A DNA stretch of 9,904 nt from the NCBI GenBank assembly GCA_902803675.1, contig CADCQZ010000352.1, forward strand, positions 1 to 9,904, in the 5' to 3' direction. The translations under genes were made by a program, and so were the position numbers. Below the pieces are notes generated by a model. That model saw only the letters and a list, made by a program, of their open reading frames with translations. It was not told where the DNA came from and made no database searches. How positions within the stretch are numbered: position 1 is the first letter of the stretch; each line of letters starts with the position of its first letter. Of the stretch, positions 1 to 6,474 are shown piece after piece. The DNA is from an uncultured Eubacteriales bacterium (GTDB taxonomy: Bacteria > Bacillota_A > Clostridia > Christensenellales > Aristaeellaceae).

Positions 1-485
1 AGGGACACACATTCACGAAATGTATACGCAGGCAACTCCGTCAGGTTTTCCGGCAAAACGACATTCTCGAGTGCGTCGCATTCATCGAAAATCCCCTCAC
101 CCAAATGATCGACCCTGTCCGGCAGTACAATGGATTGGAGGCTTGTATATGAAAATGCCCCTCCTTTGATCTCATGCAATACTGAGCCCTCAAACACCGC
201 CGAAGTCAGGCCTGTCTCGGCAAACGCGTTCTCTCCGATCACCTGGATCGTTTCCGGTATTAGCACAGTCTCGATGGTTTCATTGCCGCAGAAGCAATTA
301 TCGCCTATCATAGTTACACTTTTCGAGTCCAACCATTTCGGAACAAATACCTCGCTCCGGTCCCCGTTCCATTCCGTCAAGATCACGTTGTATTCATACC
401 ACTCGGCATCCTCTCCGGCCATACATACCGGCATCAGGCAAAGCAGCGCAATGACGATCCATACGGCTCTTCTCGGGCTTGACAT
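1..485 (-). CDS. Exported BspA-like leucine-rich-repeat protein, N-terminal part (runs off left edge)
   Basis: Reading leftward from an ATG at 485, an open frame of 161 full codons runs to the window edge, so the gene is partial. GGAGGGG lies about 9 bases upstream of the ATG, which fixes the start. Residues 1-23 form a signal peptide (basic SSPRR, hydrophobic core, cleavage near VCMA). From about residue 55 there are four to five repeats of roughly 23 residues with the pattern of LRR_5/BspA-like proteins, for example IGDNCF, then IGENAFAETGLTSAVFEG, then LPDRVDHLGEGIFDECDALE, then LPENLTELPAYTFRECVSL. Family members are secreted or surface proteins usually thought to mediate adhesion or protein binding; the ligand here cannot be told. 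It lies 70 bp after the previous gene in the same direction and is probably cotranscribed. The signal peptide end (MPVCMAGEDA) resembles that of the WG protein (MPLCVCMAEDTA), suggesting shared N-termini. Confidence 0.9.
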   Translation of the reverse strand, partial: MSSPRRAVWIVIALLCLMPVCMAGEDAEWYEYNVILTEWNGDRSEVFVPKWLDSKSVTMIGDNCFCGNETIETVLIPETIQVIGENAFAETGLTSAVFEGSVLHEIKGGAFSYTSLQSIVLPDRVDHLGEGIFDECDALENVVLPENLTELPAYTFRECVS

Positions 486-555
486 CTGTTTTCACCCCTC
501 CTTCCACTCATGTGTATTTCAGCGATCCCGGCATAAACCGCAGAAAAGTATTCGA

Positions 556-1392
556 TCACTTTCCCTTCAGATGATCATCCATATATGACCAAAAAGCCGC
601 ATCATCATCCATCCTTACAAAAACGAGCCCCACACCGGCGTCTTCTTTCACGTCATGCCAGGTAAGGCAGTTGTTTTCGTCGATAAAGAATACCGCTCCG
701 CCATCCGTATACACGTCTGTGCCTGTGATCTCTTCGTCCTGATCCGGTTCGGTCGTCTCATCATCCACGATACGCCCGTACAGGATATATTTGCGCCCCG
801 ACTCCTCGCAGACGACCGCGCATGATGCCGGATCAAACTCACAGTAATAGACCCATTCTTCGCTTATGTTTTCCACCGTTTCCCTTGATACGGTACAGCG
901 GTAAAAATCATCGTACGCCATAAACTTAATGACCGTATCACCGCTCATCCACGCGCCTTCGAAGTTTCCCATCTTTTTGAACAGGCGGCCGGTGTTTTCG
1001 GTATCGTTGGACCAGCTCAGCCATCCGTCGCCGGTTATCGAAAAGGAGGCGTCCCCGTCCGCATATAAAGTGCTTTCCGTGACAGTATCATCGTCATTGT
1101 AAACGCACACGGTTTTTACGCCGCTTCCCTCACATTTTAAGGCCTGTGCCCGGGGATCGTAAACACATTCATAGAAGCATTCCGTCCAGTTTTCTTCGTC
1201 TTCACGTTCTGTCACCAGGGCATAAAAGTACCCATCCCTGTACCTGATCCGGACATCATCTATTTCCGCTCCCCACAGACTGTCGAAGATCCGGATCGCA
1301 GCCTGTTCGTCCGGCACGGCCGATCCGCCCGCTGAAACGGTCACGATCACAACACAAAGACAGAGGATCACAAGGACCAACAACCTTTTCAC
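556..1392 (-). CDS. Exported protein of unknown function with two internal repeats
   Basis: The preferred start is GTG at 1392, giving 278 residues. GGGAGGT sits six bases upstream of it and the protein then begins MKRLLVLVIL, a normal signal peptide with cleavage near VSA at residue 21. An in-frame ATG at 1416, directly after the upstream stop codon, would add eight residues but would place the ribosome binding site inside the gene. The mature part holds two related halves. Residues about 51-141 and 160-261 each run FY..., a Cys-rich strand, a D-P turn (YDPRAQALKCE and FDPASCAVVCE), a polar linker with several acidic residues, then YADGDASF or YTDGGAVFF, then LSW or LTW, and end in KKM or VRM. 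No known family is recognised; the pattern suggests a duplicated beta-rich domain. It is the fourth gene of a compact minus-strand cluster. Confidence 0.85.
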   Translation of the reverse strand: MKRLLVLVILCLCVVIVTVSAGGSAVPDEQAAIRIFDSLWGAEIDDVRIRYRDGYFYALVTEREDEENWTECFYECVYDPRAQALKCEGSGVKTVCVYNDDDTVTESTLYADGDASFSITGDGWLSWSNDTENTGRLFKKMGNFEGAWMSGDTVIKFMAYDDFYRCTVSRETVENISEEWVYYCEFDPASCAVVCEESGRKYILYGRIVDDETTEPDQDEEITGTDVYTDGGAVFFIDENNCLTWHDVKEDAGVGLVFVRMDDDAAFWSYMDDHLKGK

Positions 1393-1399
1393 TTTTTTA

Positions 1400-1659
1400 C
1401 CTCCCTGTGTGATCATTCACGGTTCCGTGACGGACGGCCGTTCCGGCATAAGCGTGTTGTACCGGATAATCAGGGCGTCCAGCGCGGAAAAACCGAAGGT
1501 CATCAGATCGCCGTCAAGCTCCGCGGACCATTCCCATTCGGGCCCGGGCTGTTTATAGTCGTTGAATGTGACGCGGCCGTCCTTCGCTTCGGCTGTCCAG
1601 GTCAGGTCATCCGTGCATTCCGTTAAGACCCATTGGCCGTTCAGGCAGTCAAAGGTCAG
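1400..1659 (-). repeat. Copy 1 of a 253-260 bp near-identical duplicated block
   Basis: From 1407 to 1659 the sequence aligns without gaps to 6222-6474 with nine mismatches (about 96 percent identity). Six changes are silent and three change an amino acid (Q/K, R/C, G/D). Beyond a one-base gap the match continues over CCTCCC at 1400-1405, the complement of the downstream gene's ribosome binding site. In this copy that site serves the GTG at 1392. Confidence 0.95.
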
Positions 1660-3237
1660 CAAGACTGTATCATTCTGAAGTATCTCATCCCAATCCGCCG
1701 CCTCCGCGGGCAAAGGATAATAGTAACGCAGCAGAATTCCGGGTACTTCATCGGTGATCAGGCAGCAGTCAGGCGGAAAGGATTCCAAAGTAAATTCGGC
1801 ATCCTCCGTGATGACTTTGAGTGATATAAGCCCTGTTTCATCCTCCGTATATTCCAGTGTCCGCAGGCCGTTTTCATCCCAGCCGTAATAATACCGCGGA
1901 TCATCGTATTCCTCAGGCTCACTGATCCAGGTGAATGCGTCCGGCGTAGCGGTGCAGACGATATCCGTGTCCACCAGCACCAGCCAGCCGCCGTTCGCCG
2001 TCATGCCGATCAGCCAGGCACGGTGGCTGGTCTCATCCGACAGCGGGGCGGGCAGCCCGATCAGTCTTTCGTTCAGGTGACCGGTGTCGCGATCCTCCCA
2101 CGCATAGGACGGAAAACCGCAGGGGATGAAAAAACCTTCCCGGCCGAATGCCAGGTCTTCCCTGCGGAACCAGCCCGTCACGCCGTGTTCTTTGCTCCCG
2201 ATCAGGAGCAGCACTTTATCATCCCGTTTTTCGATCACCCGTCCGTACAGCCTTGCATAGCATGTCGCTGTCACGTTTCCTTCCGGAGCGTCCAGCATCG
2301 GCGCGCCGTTCACTTTTACGCATGCCCAGCCGTCCGCGTCGAGCGCGTCCAGCAGTTTCGCATTCTTCGTGGGCACAGCGGACAAATCCAGGTCTGTCAG
2401 CGCCAGCGGAAACAGAGGCGCCCCCGGATACATCTCGTTGCTGTTCTGCTCGGATATCCCCATGGATGCTTCCCATGTCAGGCCGTTATCAAATATCCAG
2501 ATGCTCCAACCCGTGTTGATCCCGCCGATGCCCGGCTCGTCACCCACACAGTATATATATACCAGGCCGTGATCCAGCATCAGCTCCAGTTCCTTGGAAT
2601 TGGAATGGATATCATTAAAATAGAAAAACTCCTCCTGCGCAGGCGAGGAGACGATCCTGTCAAATGCCTGCCCGTTCCAATAAGCGATCCGGATGCTCTG
2701 CCTGCCTTCCCGGTCCGCCGCAACACCGATGATCTTGTCCGAAAACGCGCGCAGATCCTCCCACGCATCGCCGTCCTCCAGCATGAACAAAGCGCATTCC
2801 GGGATCTCAGCGGTATCGATCCAGTGATACAGAGTACGCGCGGCCTCTTCCCGCGTCATGGTGCCGATCCGCCGGGCAGCCTCCGGCGACAGCGGCAGCG
2901 GCACCAGGTCCGTTTCGTCGTAGCTGATGCTTTCTCCCGCCAGGATGGGATTTACGAGCACATGCAGCTCCTTCTGGATCAGCAGGTCCTCTTCCACCCG
3001 GTAAAGGCCCACGTGCACATGCTGCGCCCGCTGACCCTGCCACATTCCCGATCCGTAAGTATCGAGGTAGCTGATATTCCAGGCCGGGTAATCCTCCGCG
3101 ACATGAGCGAGCACCAGGTCGGTATTGGATAAGGGCTCCTCGGCATATGATACGAATGCAAATGCCAGGCACAGGGCCAGCAGCGCCACGTTCACTCCGG
3201 CAAGTCGCCGGGCCATTCTTCGGGATCTGTCTTTCAT
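1417..3237 (-). CDS. Large exported protein with a central SH3-like domain
   Basis: The ATG at 3237 is chosen because GGGAGG lies seven bases upstream; the frame stays open to a GTG at 3267 that overlaps the stop of the previous gene, a less likely start. The product is 606 residues. Residues 1-32 are a signal peptide (basic KDRSRRMARR, hydrophobic core, cleavage near VSYA). Residues about 302-365 look like a bacterial SH3 domain, with an ADGWACVKVNGAPMLDAP opening strand and the typical closing GVTGWFRREDL. The flanking regions are aromatic and acidic, fitting beta-rich extracellular domains, but match no family I can name. The last 145 or so residues are paralogous to the small exported protein encoded at 6232-6777, and the last 80 are almost identical at DNA level. 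SH3-like domains in exported Gram-positive proteins often bind cell wall; that role is inference. Confidence 0.88.
   Translation of the reverse strand: MKDRSRRMARRLAGVNVALLALCLAFAFVSYAEEPLSNTDLVLAHVAEDYPAWNISYLDTYGSGMWQGQRAQHVHVGLYRVEEDLLIQKELHVLVNPILAGESISYDETDLVPLPLSPEAARRIGTMTREEAARTLYHWIDTAEIPECALFMLEDGDAWEDLRAFSDKIIGVAADREGRQSIRIAYWNGQAFDRIVSSPAQEEFFYFNDIHSNSKELELMLDHGLVYIYCVGDEPGIGGINTGWSIWIFDNGLTWEASMGISEQNSNEMYPGAPLFPLALTDLDLSAVPTKNAKLLDALDADGWACVKVNGAPMLDAPEGNVTATCYARLYGRVIEKRDDKVLLLIGSKEHGVTGWFRREDLAFGREGFFIPCGFPSYAWEDRDTGHLNERLIGLPAPLSDETSHRAWLIGMTANGGWLVLVDTDIVCTATPDAFTWISEPEEYDDPRYYYGWDENGLRTLEYTEDETGLISLKVITEDAEFTLESFPPDCCLITDEVPGILLRYYYPLPAEAADWDEILQNDTVLLTFDCLNGQWVLTECTDDLTWTAEAKDGRVTFNDYKQPGPEWEWSAELDGDLMTFGFSALDALIIRYNTLMPERPSVTEP
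3185..3203 (-). repeat. 19-bp exact repeat, copy in signal-peptide region of the large SH3-domain gene
   Basis: On the minus strand this reads TTGCCGGAGTGAACGTGGC and encodes part of the signal peptide (LAGVNVA). The identical 19 bases occur at 6925-6943 across the stop codon of the WG gene. A chance exact 19-mer match in 10 kb is very unlikely. Confidence 0.85.
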
Positions 3238-3263
3238 AGGGCCGCCTCCCTGCCCCGATGCCG

Positions 3264-3689
3264 TCACCGGGGATGATCCTTTCTTCGCAGGAATTCGATG
3301 AACACGTCCTTCGCGGGACCTTTCGCGGCCGGCAAGGCTCTTTGGACCCTTTCGTATACCGGGCGCGATTCCTCCGTATACACATAGCCCAGCTCGTTCA
3401 GCATGCCGACAGCATAACAGAGCAGATCCTCATCAGGCGTATCCGCCGCCATGATCAGCGCTTTCGTTTTGTTCGGGCCAAGATCGTCTACGCAGTCCAC
3501 CAGCCGTTTTTTCCAGAGGACCGATTTATCCGGCAGAGCCCGGAACAGCCGTTCCCAATCCTCGTCCTTAAAAGCGGACAGGATATCCGCCGAAGCCTCA
3601 CAAACAGCGATCGACCATATTTCTTCCGTGTGCTGATCATTATACTCGCAGTCAGTCAGGTTATAATCCAGGCTGTCATACAAGCTCAT
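3264..3689 (-). CDS. Small helical cytosolic protein, unknown function
   Basis: This 141-residue protein starts at ATG 3689 with GGAAGAG about six bases upstream, a moderate ribosome binding site. It lies 36 bp after the lipocalin-like gene and its stop falls 26 bp before the preferred start of the large SH3-domain gene, so cotranscription is very likely. It has no signal peptide or membrane segment, unlike its neighbours. The composition is acidic at the N-terminus and basic at the C-terminus (FLRRKDHPR). Residues about 40-130 are predicted by eye to be a series of amphipathic helices (DWERLFRALP, KKRLVDCVDDLG, DLLCYAVGMLNELG, VYERVQRALP), reminiscent of a HEAT-like repeat or of small immunity-type proteins. 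I do not recognise the family, and an immunity role is only a guess from the Imm33-like protein nearby. Confidence 0.8.
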   Translation of the reverse strand: MSLYDSLDYNLTDCEYNDQHTEEIWSIAVCEASADILSAFKDEDWERLFRALPDKSVLWKKRLVDCVDDLGPNKTKALIMAADTPDEDLLCYAVGMLNELGYVYTEESRPVYERVQRALPAAKGPAKDVFIEFLRRKDHPR

Positions 3690-3725
3690 ACTATGCTCTT
3701 CCGATCACCCGCAGCCGGGATTATC

Positions 3726-4997
3726 TCATTCAAACCGGAAGTAATCCGTATAGCGTCGGATCTCCACATAGCAGACCTTATTGACAGGCTCTACGCTCAA
3801 AATGATCACCGTTTCATCGTCAGCCTGCCAGCCGAGGGGATCAACGTCCCCGGAGTTCTGCATCATGGCAGCCATCATCACAGCCACCGGATCATCGTCC
3901 GAGTGCAGATCGGCGCCGGCCTCGCTCAAGGGTTCGCCGTACAGCACAGTATAGTTCTCTCTCTGTTCGGCGTAAAAAGCACCGTCAGCATCCGGAGCCA
4001 TGATCGTGATGTTGAACAGGGCATCGGAGGGAAGGAAGTTGTATTGTACGATGTTGAAGCCGCTTTCACTGCTGAACTGATATACCAGCGCCGTATGCCC
4101 TGTGGCGGCTATGGGTTCCTGGATCGGCTTTACAGGTTCCAGCGTGCGGACTATCTCCCTGGACATCCCCCAGGACGCGCCATGGTAGGTGAAGTGATCC
4201 CCGTTCGCTGCCGGTCCTTTAGAGGGTGAAGCCGTATCGATCCCATTGGCCGTCCCCGATGGGACCGCTTCAGCAGGAGCATCTGTCTTTACGGGCTCAG
4301 TTCCTTCCCTCACGAAATACCAGACCATACTGGTGTCGTCGTCAGATTCATCCGTGTGGACCAGCTTTCCATCCTCCAGGTGCCACTCGTCCACGGTGAA
4401 AGCCCTCTTTCCATCGCCAAGCTGCATGACGGCATACCCAACATTGACGACTTCCAGGATCGGTGCAGACATGTCGTAAAGCACCTGGAACGTCCCCGCG
4501 TCCACAGGGATCCCATCCGGCAGATAGACCAGCTGCTCAAACACCCAGGAACCCAGCAAAGCTCCGTCCACCGAAACCGTGCCTTCCAGGCCGGGCGCTT
4601 CGCTTTTCGTAAGCACCATCGCCATCCCGTTCCCGGTATCGAAGACCAGTTTGCCGTCAACGAGGGATAGGGGCGCCTTTCCGCCTTCAGCAAAGAGCTC
4701 TTCTTCCCGGAACTCATAGAAATAGACGTCTGTCATGCCGCCGCTTTTCATGATCCACGTTCCGTCGGAAGTAAATTCCATTGTCGCGAGTTCACCGAAG
4801 AAGGACAGCCAGTCTTCGGCGGTGATGGTCATCCCGCCGTAGTCCGCGTGGTCCAGTTCCCAGAGACCGACAAGGATCTCCGGTGTGATGGGCTGCAGAT
4901 CATTCTCCACGGACTGCGTGGGTCCCGCCGACACAGCGGTACACAGGAACAACACCAGGCACAGGGCCAACATCCAGGCGATCGTCAGGCGTTTCAT
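3726..4997 (-). CDS. Exported protein with lipocalin-like domains and a C-terminal WG-x-S domain
   Basis: The start at ATG 4997 has AAAGGAG about eight bases upstream; the product is 423 residues. Residues 1-24 are a signal peptide cleaved near AVSA, with no lipobox cysteine. Residues about 40-135 (ILVGLWELDHADYGG, then MEFTSDGTWIMKSGG) and 146-230 (LLGSWVFEQLVYLPDG, then a long strand ending MVWYFVREG) resemble two copies of a lipocalin-like beta-barrel fold common in exported Clostridia proteins. A low-complexity Pro/Ala/Thr/Ser linker follows at about 232-265. The C-terminal domain begins with FTYHGASWGMSREIV, resembling the F-x-W-G-x-S-x-x-x-V opening of a small domain seen in many Firmicutes exported proteins. 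It is the first gene of the compact left-hand cluster; its upstream gap is filled by a mobile-element remnant, so its promoter is unclear. Confidence 0.87.
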   Translation of the reverse strand: MKRLTIAWMLALCLVLFLCTAVSAGPTQSVENDLQPITPEILVGLWELDHADYGGMTITAEDWLSFFGELATMEFTSDGTWIMKSGGMTDVYFYEFREEELFAEGGKAPLSLVDGKLVFDTGNGMAMVLTKSEAPGLEGTVSVDGALLGSWVFEQLVYLPDGIPVDAGTFQVLYDMSAPILEVVNVGYAVMQLGDGKRAFTVDEWHLEDGKLVHTDESDDDTSMVWYFVREGTEPVKTDAPAEAVPSGTANGIDTASPSKGPAANGDHFTYHGASWGMSREIVRTLEPVKPIQEPIAATGHTALVYQFSSESGFNIVQYNFLPSDALFNITIMAPDADGAFYAEQRENYTVLYGEPLSEAGADLHSDDDPVAVMMAAMMQNSGDVDPLGWQADDETVIILSVEPVNKVCYVEIRRYTDYFRFE

Positions 4998-5041
4998 GGA
5001 AACATCTCCTTTTTCAGGCTTCGGAAGACACTGTTGGAAAC

Positions 5042-5162
5042 TCAGGGGACGGCTCTGTGTTCTTTCACCTCGCCGGCATCGAAGATCCTTGGACGTTTGA
5101 TCCCGTGCAGCATCACATGATCAGATCCCGCCATCCCCGGCTGCTCTTGCTGTTCTCGGCAT
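5042..5162 (-). pseudogene. Frameshifted N-terminal fragment of a Y1 (IS200/REP-associated) transposase
   Basis: An ATG at 5162 begins MPRTARAAGDGGI, the usual opening of Y1-type REP-associated transposases (MPR-x-AR...GIYHVML-G-NR). The next codon is TGA. Removing one G from it restores TAT, and the reading becomes GIYHVMLHGIKRPRIFDAGE, a close match to the family's first conserved block. After about 38 codons the reading ends VKEHRAVP and a stop at 5042. Family members are usually over 200 residues with HUH and catalytic Tyr motifs further on; all of that is missing, so the fragment cannot transpose. These enzymes make single-strand cuts next to hairpin repeats. The remains sit between inverted GGGGACGG repeats, supporting the call. 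The family assignment rests on recalled motif similarity, not on a database search. Confidence 0.78.
5045..5059 (+). repeat. Left inverted repeat (GGGGACGG type) of the Y1 element remnant
   Basis: The sequence GGGGACGGCTCTGTG matches the reverse complement of the right copy except for a missing TT after GGGGACGG. It coincides with the last codons and stop of the transposase fragment. Confidence 0.65.
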
Positions 5163-5204
5163 ATTACATCACCCGGTTCTGTTTAGTTCATGCTTTGTTG
5201 TCTT

Positions 5205-6125
5205 TTAGCACAGAGAACCGTCCCCCGGGCTCTGTTTCTTCTCCAGAAAGATCCTTTTCTCCGGATCATCCAGTTCGAATTTATCGGGGCTGACACGAAC
5301 GATAGCTGTTCCGTATGGCGCATCAATGAACTCCCACAGTGCCTGATCATACAACACGGCAGAACTCACTGCCCATATCTCAAGATTGGCTGGATCGTTG
5401 ATATACTCATCTGTTTCGTTACCCACGCTGAAAAACCAACCGCTGTCACTCTTGGAAGCCGCTTCATCGCGCCGTCCATATCCGATCTTCCAACCTTCCG
5501 TTCTCACTTTCTTGGATACGATCACGGTCTTGTTTATAAGAAGCTTTCTATCTATCAATGCCTTATATGAATTTGCATGCCTAATGAAATCTTCGACCAA
5601 ACGCACATCCGGTTCACATCCGGTATCAATCTTTCTTATATCTTCGTCAAAGACTGACTTTGCGTCCGCGTTGTCCCATAGGATTACCGCCAGTAAGAGC
5701 AGTTCCTGTTTTGTAATTTTCAGTGTCTTGTGAACTTCCACAGGATCGCTGTGTCCACTGTCTCCGTATACAAAGATCGACATGCCGCCGTCTGTATAAA
5801 GAAGCGCCTTGACTGCGCCTAGATTCTCCTTATCGTTATAGAAGATCATGAAAGGTGGAAAATGTTCATTCACATACCACTCAAATTCGGTGCCGTTCTT
5901 ACCGTTCATATAAAAGACAGCACCATCGCTCTCGAGTTCGTCCGGCCCGACATCGGGCAGGTTTTTCCTTAAAGTTTCATGCATCAGATTTTCTACGTCA
6001 GTCAGAACAGAGCTTTTACTCTTCTGATGATCCTTCGCTTGATATTTTGCCGCATCTTCCGGTTTCATCTCAGCAACCAGCGGCTCTGATGCCTGCCTTT
6101 TCCTGAACCTATCAAACAATCCCAT
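5205..6125 (-). CDS. Cytosolic protein with C-terminal DUF2185/Imm33-like domain
   Basis: The product is 306 residues, from ATG 6125 with AGAGGAAA about eight bases upstream. There is no signal peptide; it opens MGLFDRFRKRQ, an amphipathic start common in cytosolic Firmicutes proteins. Residues about 40-165 form an unrecognised domain (FYMNGKNGTEFEWYVNEHFP, then ALLYTDGGMSIFVYGD). Residues about 197-290 resemble DUF2185, also called immunity protein Imm33: INKTVIVSKKV, a basic loop, SDSGWFFSVGNETDEYINDP, then IDAPYGTAIVRV. The SGW-F-x-G-x-E-D/T-DEY-x-DP core is the family signature. Imm33 proteins are predicted to neutralise toxins of polymorphic toxin systems, or serve as general helper domains; no toxin partner is seen here. 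The gene looks more AT-rich than its neighbours, hinting at separate acquisition. Its last residues (about PGDGSLC) come from a mobile-element end. Confidence 0.88.
   Translation of the reverse strand: MGLFDRFRKRQASEPLVAEMKPEDAAKYQAKDHQKSKSSVLTDVENLMHETLRKNLPDVGPDELESDGAVFYMNGKNGTEFEWYVNEHFPPFMIFYNDKENLGAVKALLYTDGGMSIFVYGDSGHSDPVEVHKTLKITKQELLLLAVILWDNADAKSVFDEDIRKIDTGCEPDVRLVEDFIRHANSYKALIDRKLLINKTVIVSKKVRTEGWKIGYGRRDEAASKSDSGWFFSVGNETDEYINDPANLEIWAVSSAVLYDQALWEFIDAPYGTAIVRVSPDKFELDDPEKRIFLEKKQSPGDGSLC
5209..5225 (-). repeat. Right inverted repeat (GGGGACGG type), overlapping the end of the Imm33-like gene
   Basis: Read on the minus strand this is GGGGACGGTTCTCTGTG. It overlaps the last codons of the DUF2185/Imm33-like gene, so that the protein ends in a sequence (GDGSLC) encoded by the repeat. 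Similar GACGGTTCT repeats are, from memory, frequent beside Y1 transposases in Clostridia and Bacilli. Confidence 0.6.
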
Positions 6126-6215
6126 GTATATTTTCCTCTACGAATTCCGATTTATCGCTTTGTTTAGTGTGGCAATTTATTGGACTTCTTGCTTGTATTA
6201 TCCCTTGTGCGTTTT

Positions 6216-6474
6216 CCTCCCGTGTGATCATTCACGGTTCCGTGACGGACGGCCGTTCCGGCATAAGCGTGTTGTACCGGATGATCAGGGCGTCCAGCGC
6301 GGAAAAATCGAAGGTCATCAGATCGCCGTCAAGCTCCGCGGACCATTCCCATTCGGGCCCAGGCTGTTTATAGTCGTTGAAAGTGACGCAGCCGTCCTTC
6401 GCTTCGGCCGTCCAGGTCAGGTCATCCGTGCATTCCGTTAATACCCATTTTCCGTTCAGGCAGTCAAAGGTCAG
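6216..6474 (-). repeat. Copy 2 of the near-identical duplicated block, with orphan ribosome binding site
   Basis: This copy encodes the last 80 codons of the small exported paralogue plus the stop. Past the stop it keeps the GGGAGG that, in the other copy, starts the next gene, but here no ATG, GTG or TTG follows at a usable distance and the next gene begins about 90 bp away with its own site. This points to copy 1 as the donor. Confidence 0.93.

Larger units (their letters stand above)
5045..5226. mobile_element. Remnant of an IS200/REP-type element, about 180 bp
   Basis: Both ends carry related inverted repeats. The left end (5045-5059) reads GGGGACGGCTCTGTG on the plus strand, and the right end (5209-5225) reads CACAGAGAACCGTCCCC, the reverse complement with two extra bases. 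Between them lies the broken Y1 transposase start. A second inverted pair, CGGTTCT at 5174-5180 and AGAACCG at 5214-5220, could fold the right end into a hairpin, as expected of ends processed by Y1 enzymes. The element most likely arose by internal deletion of a larger insertion, or is a non-autonomous derivative. Exact ends are estimated from the repeats; this family makes no target duplication that could confirm them. Confidence 0.62.

Noticed and set aside
1417..1430. Small hairpin TCACGG-AA-CCGTGA at the end of the large gene, also in the second copy at 6232-6245, as a terminator
   Set aside because: The stem is six pairs with a two-base loop, overlaps the stop codon and has no T-run after it.
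2023..3132. Long plus-strand open frame of 369 codons opposite the large SH3-domain gene
   Set aside because: It has no ribosome binding site, reads as Arg/His/Pro/Gln-rich sequence without domain structure, and lies fully antisense to a well-supported gene with signal peptide and paralogue.
3258..4229. Plus-strand open frame of 323 codons over the helical and lipocalin-like genes
   Set aside because: It spans two convincing minus-strand genes and their junction, has no usable start site and no recognisable domain; it is a codon-composition shadow.
6149..6175. Possible promoter for the Imm33-like gene: TTGCCA, 15 bases, TAAATC on the minus strand
   Set aside because: The -35 is good (five of six) but the -10 is poor and the spacing short, so it was not listed as a feature.
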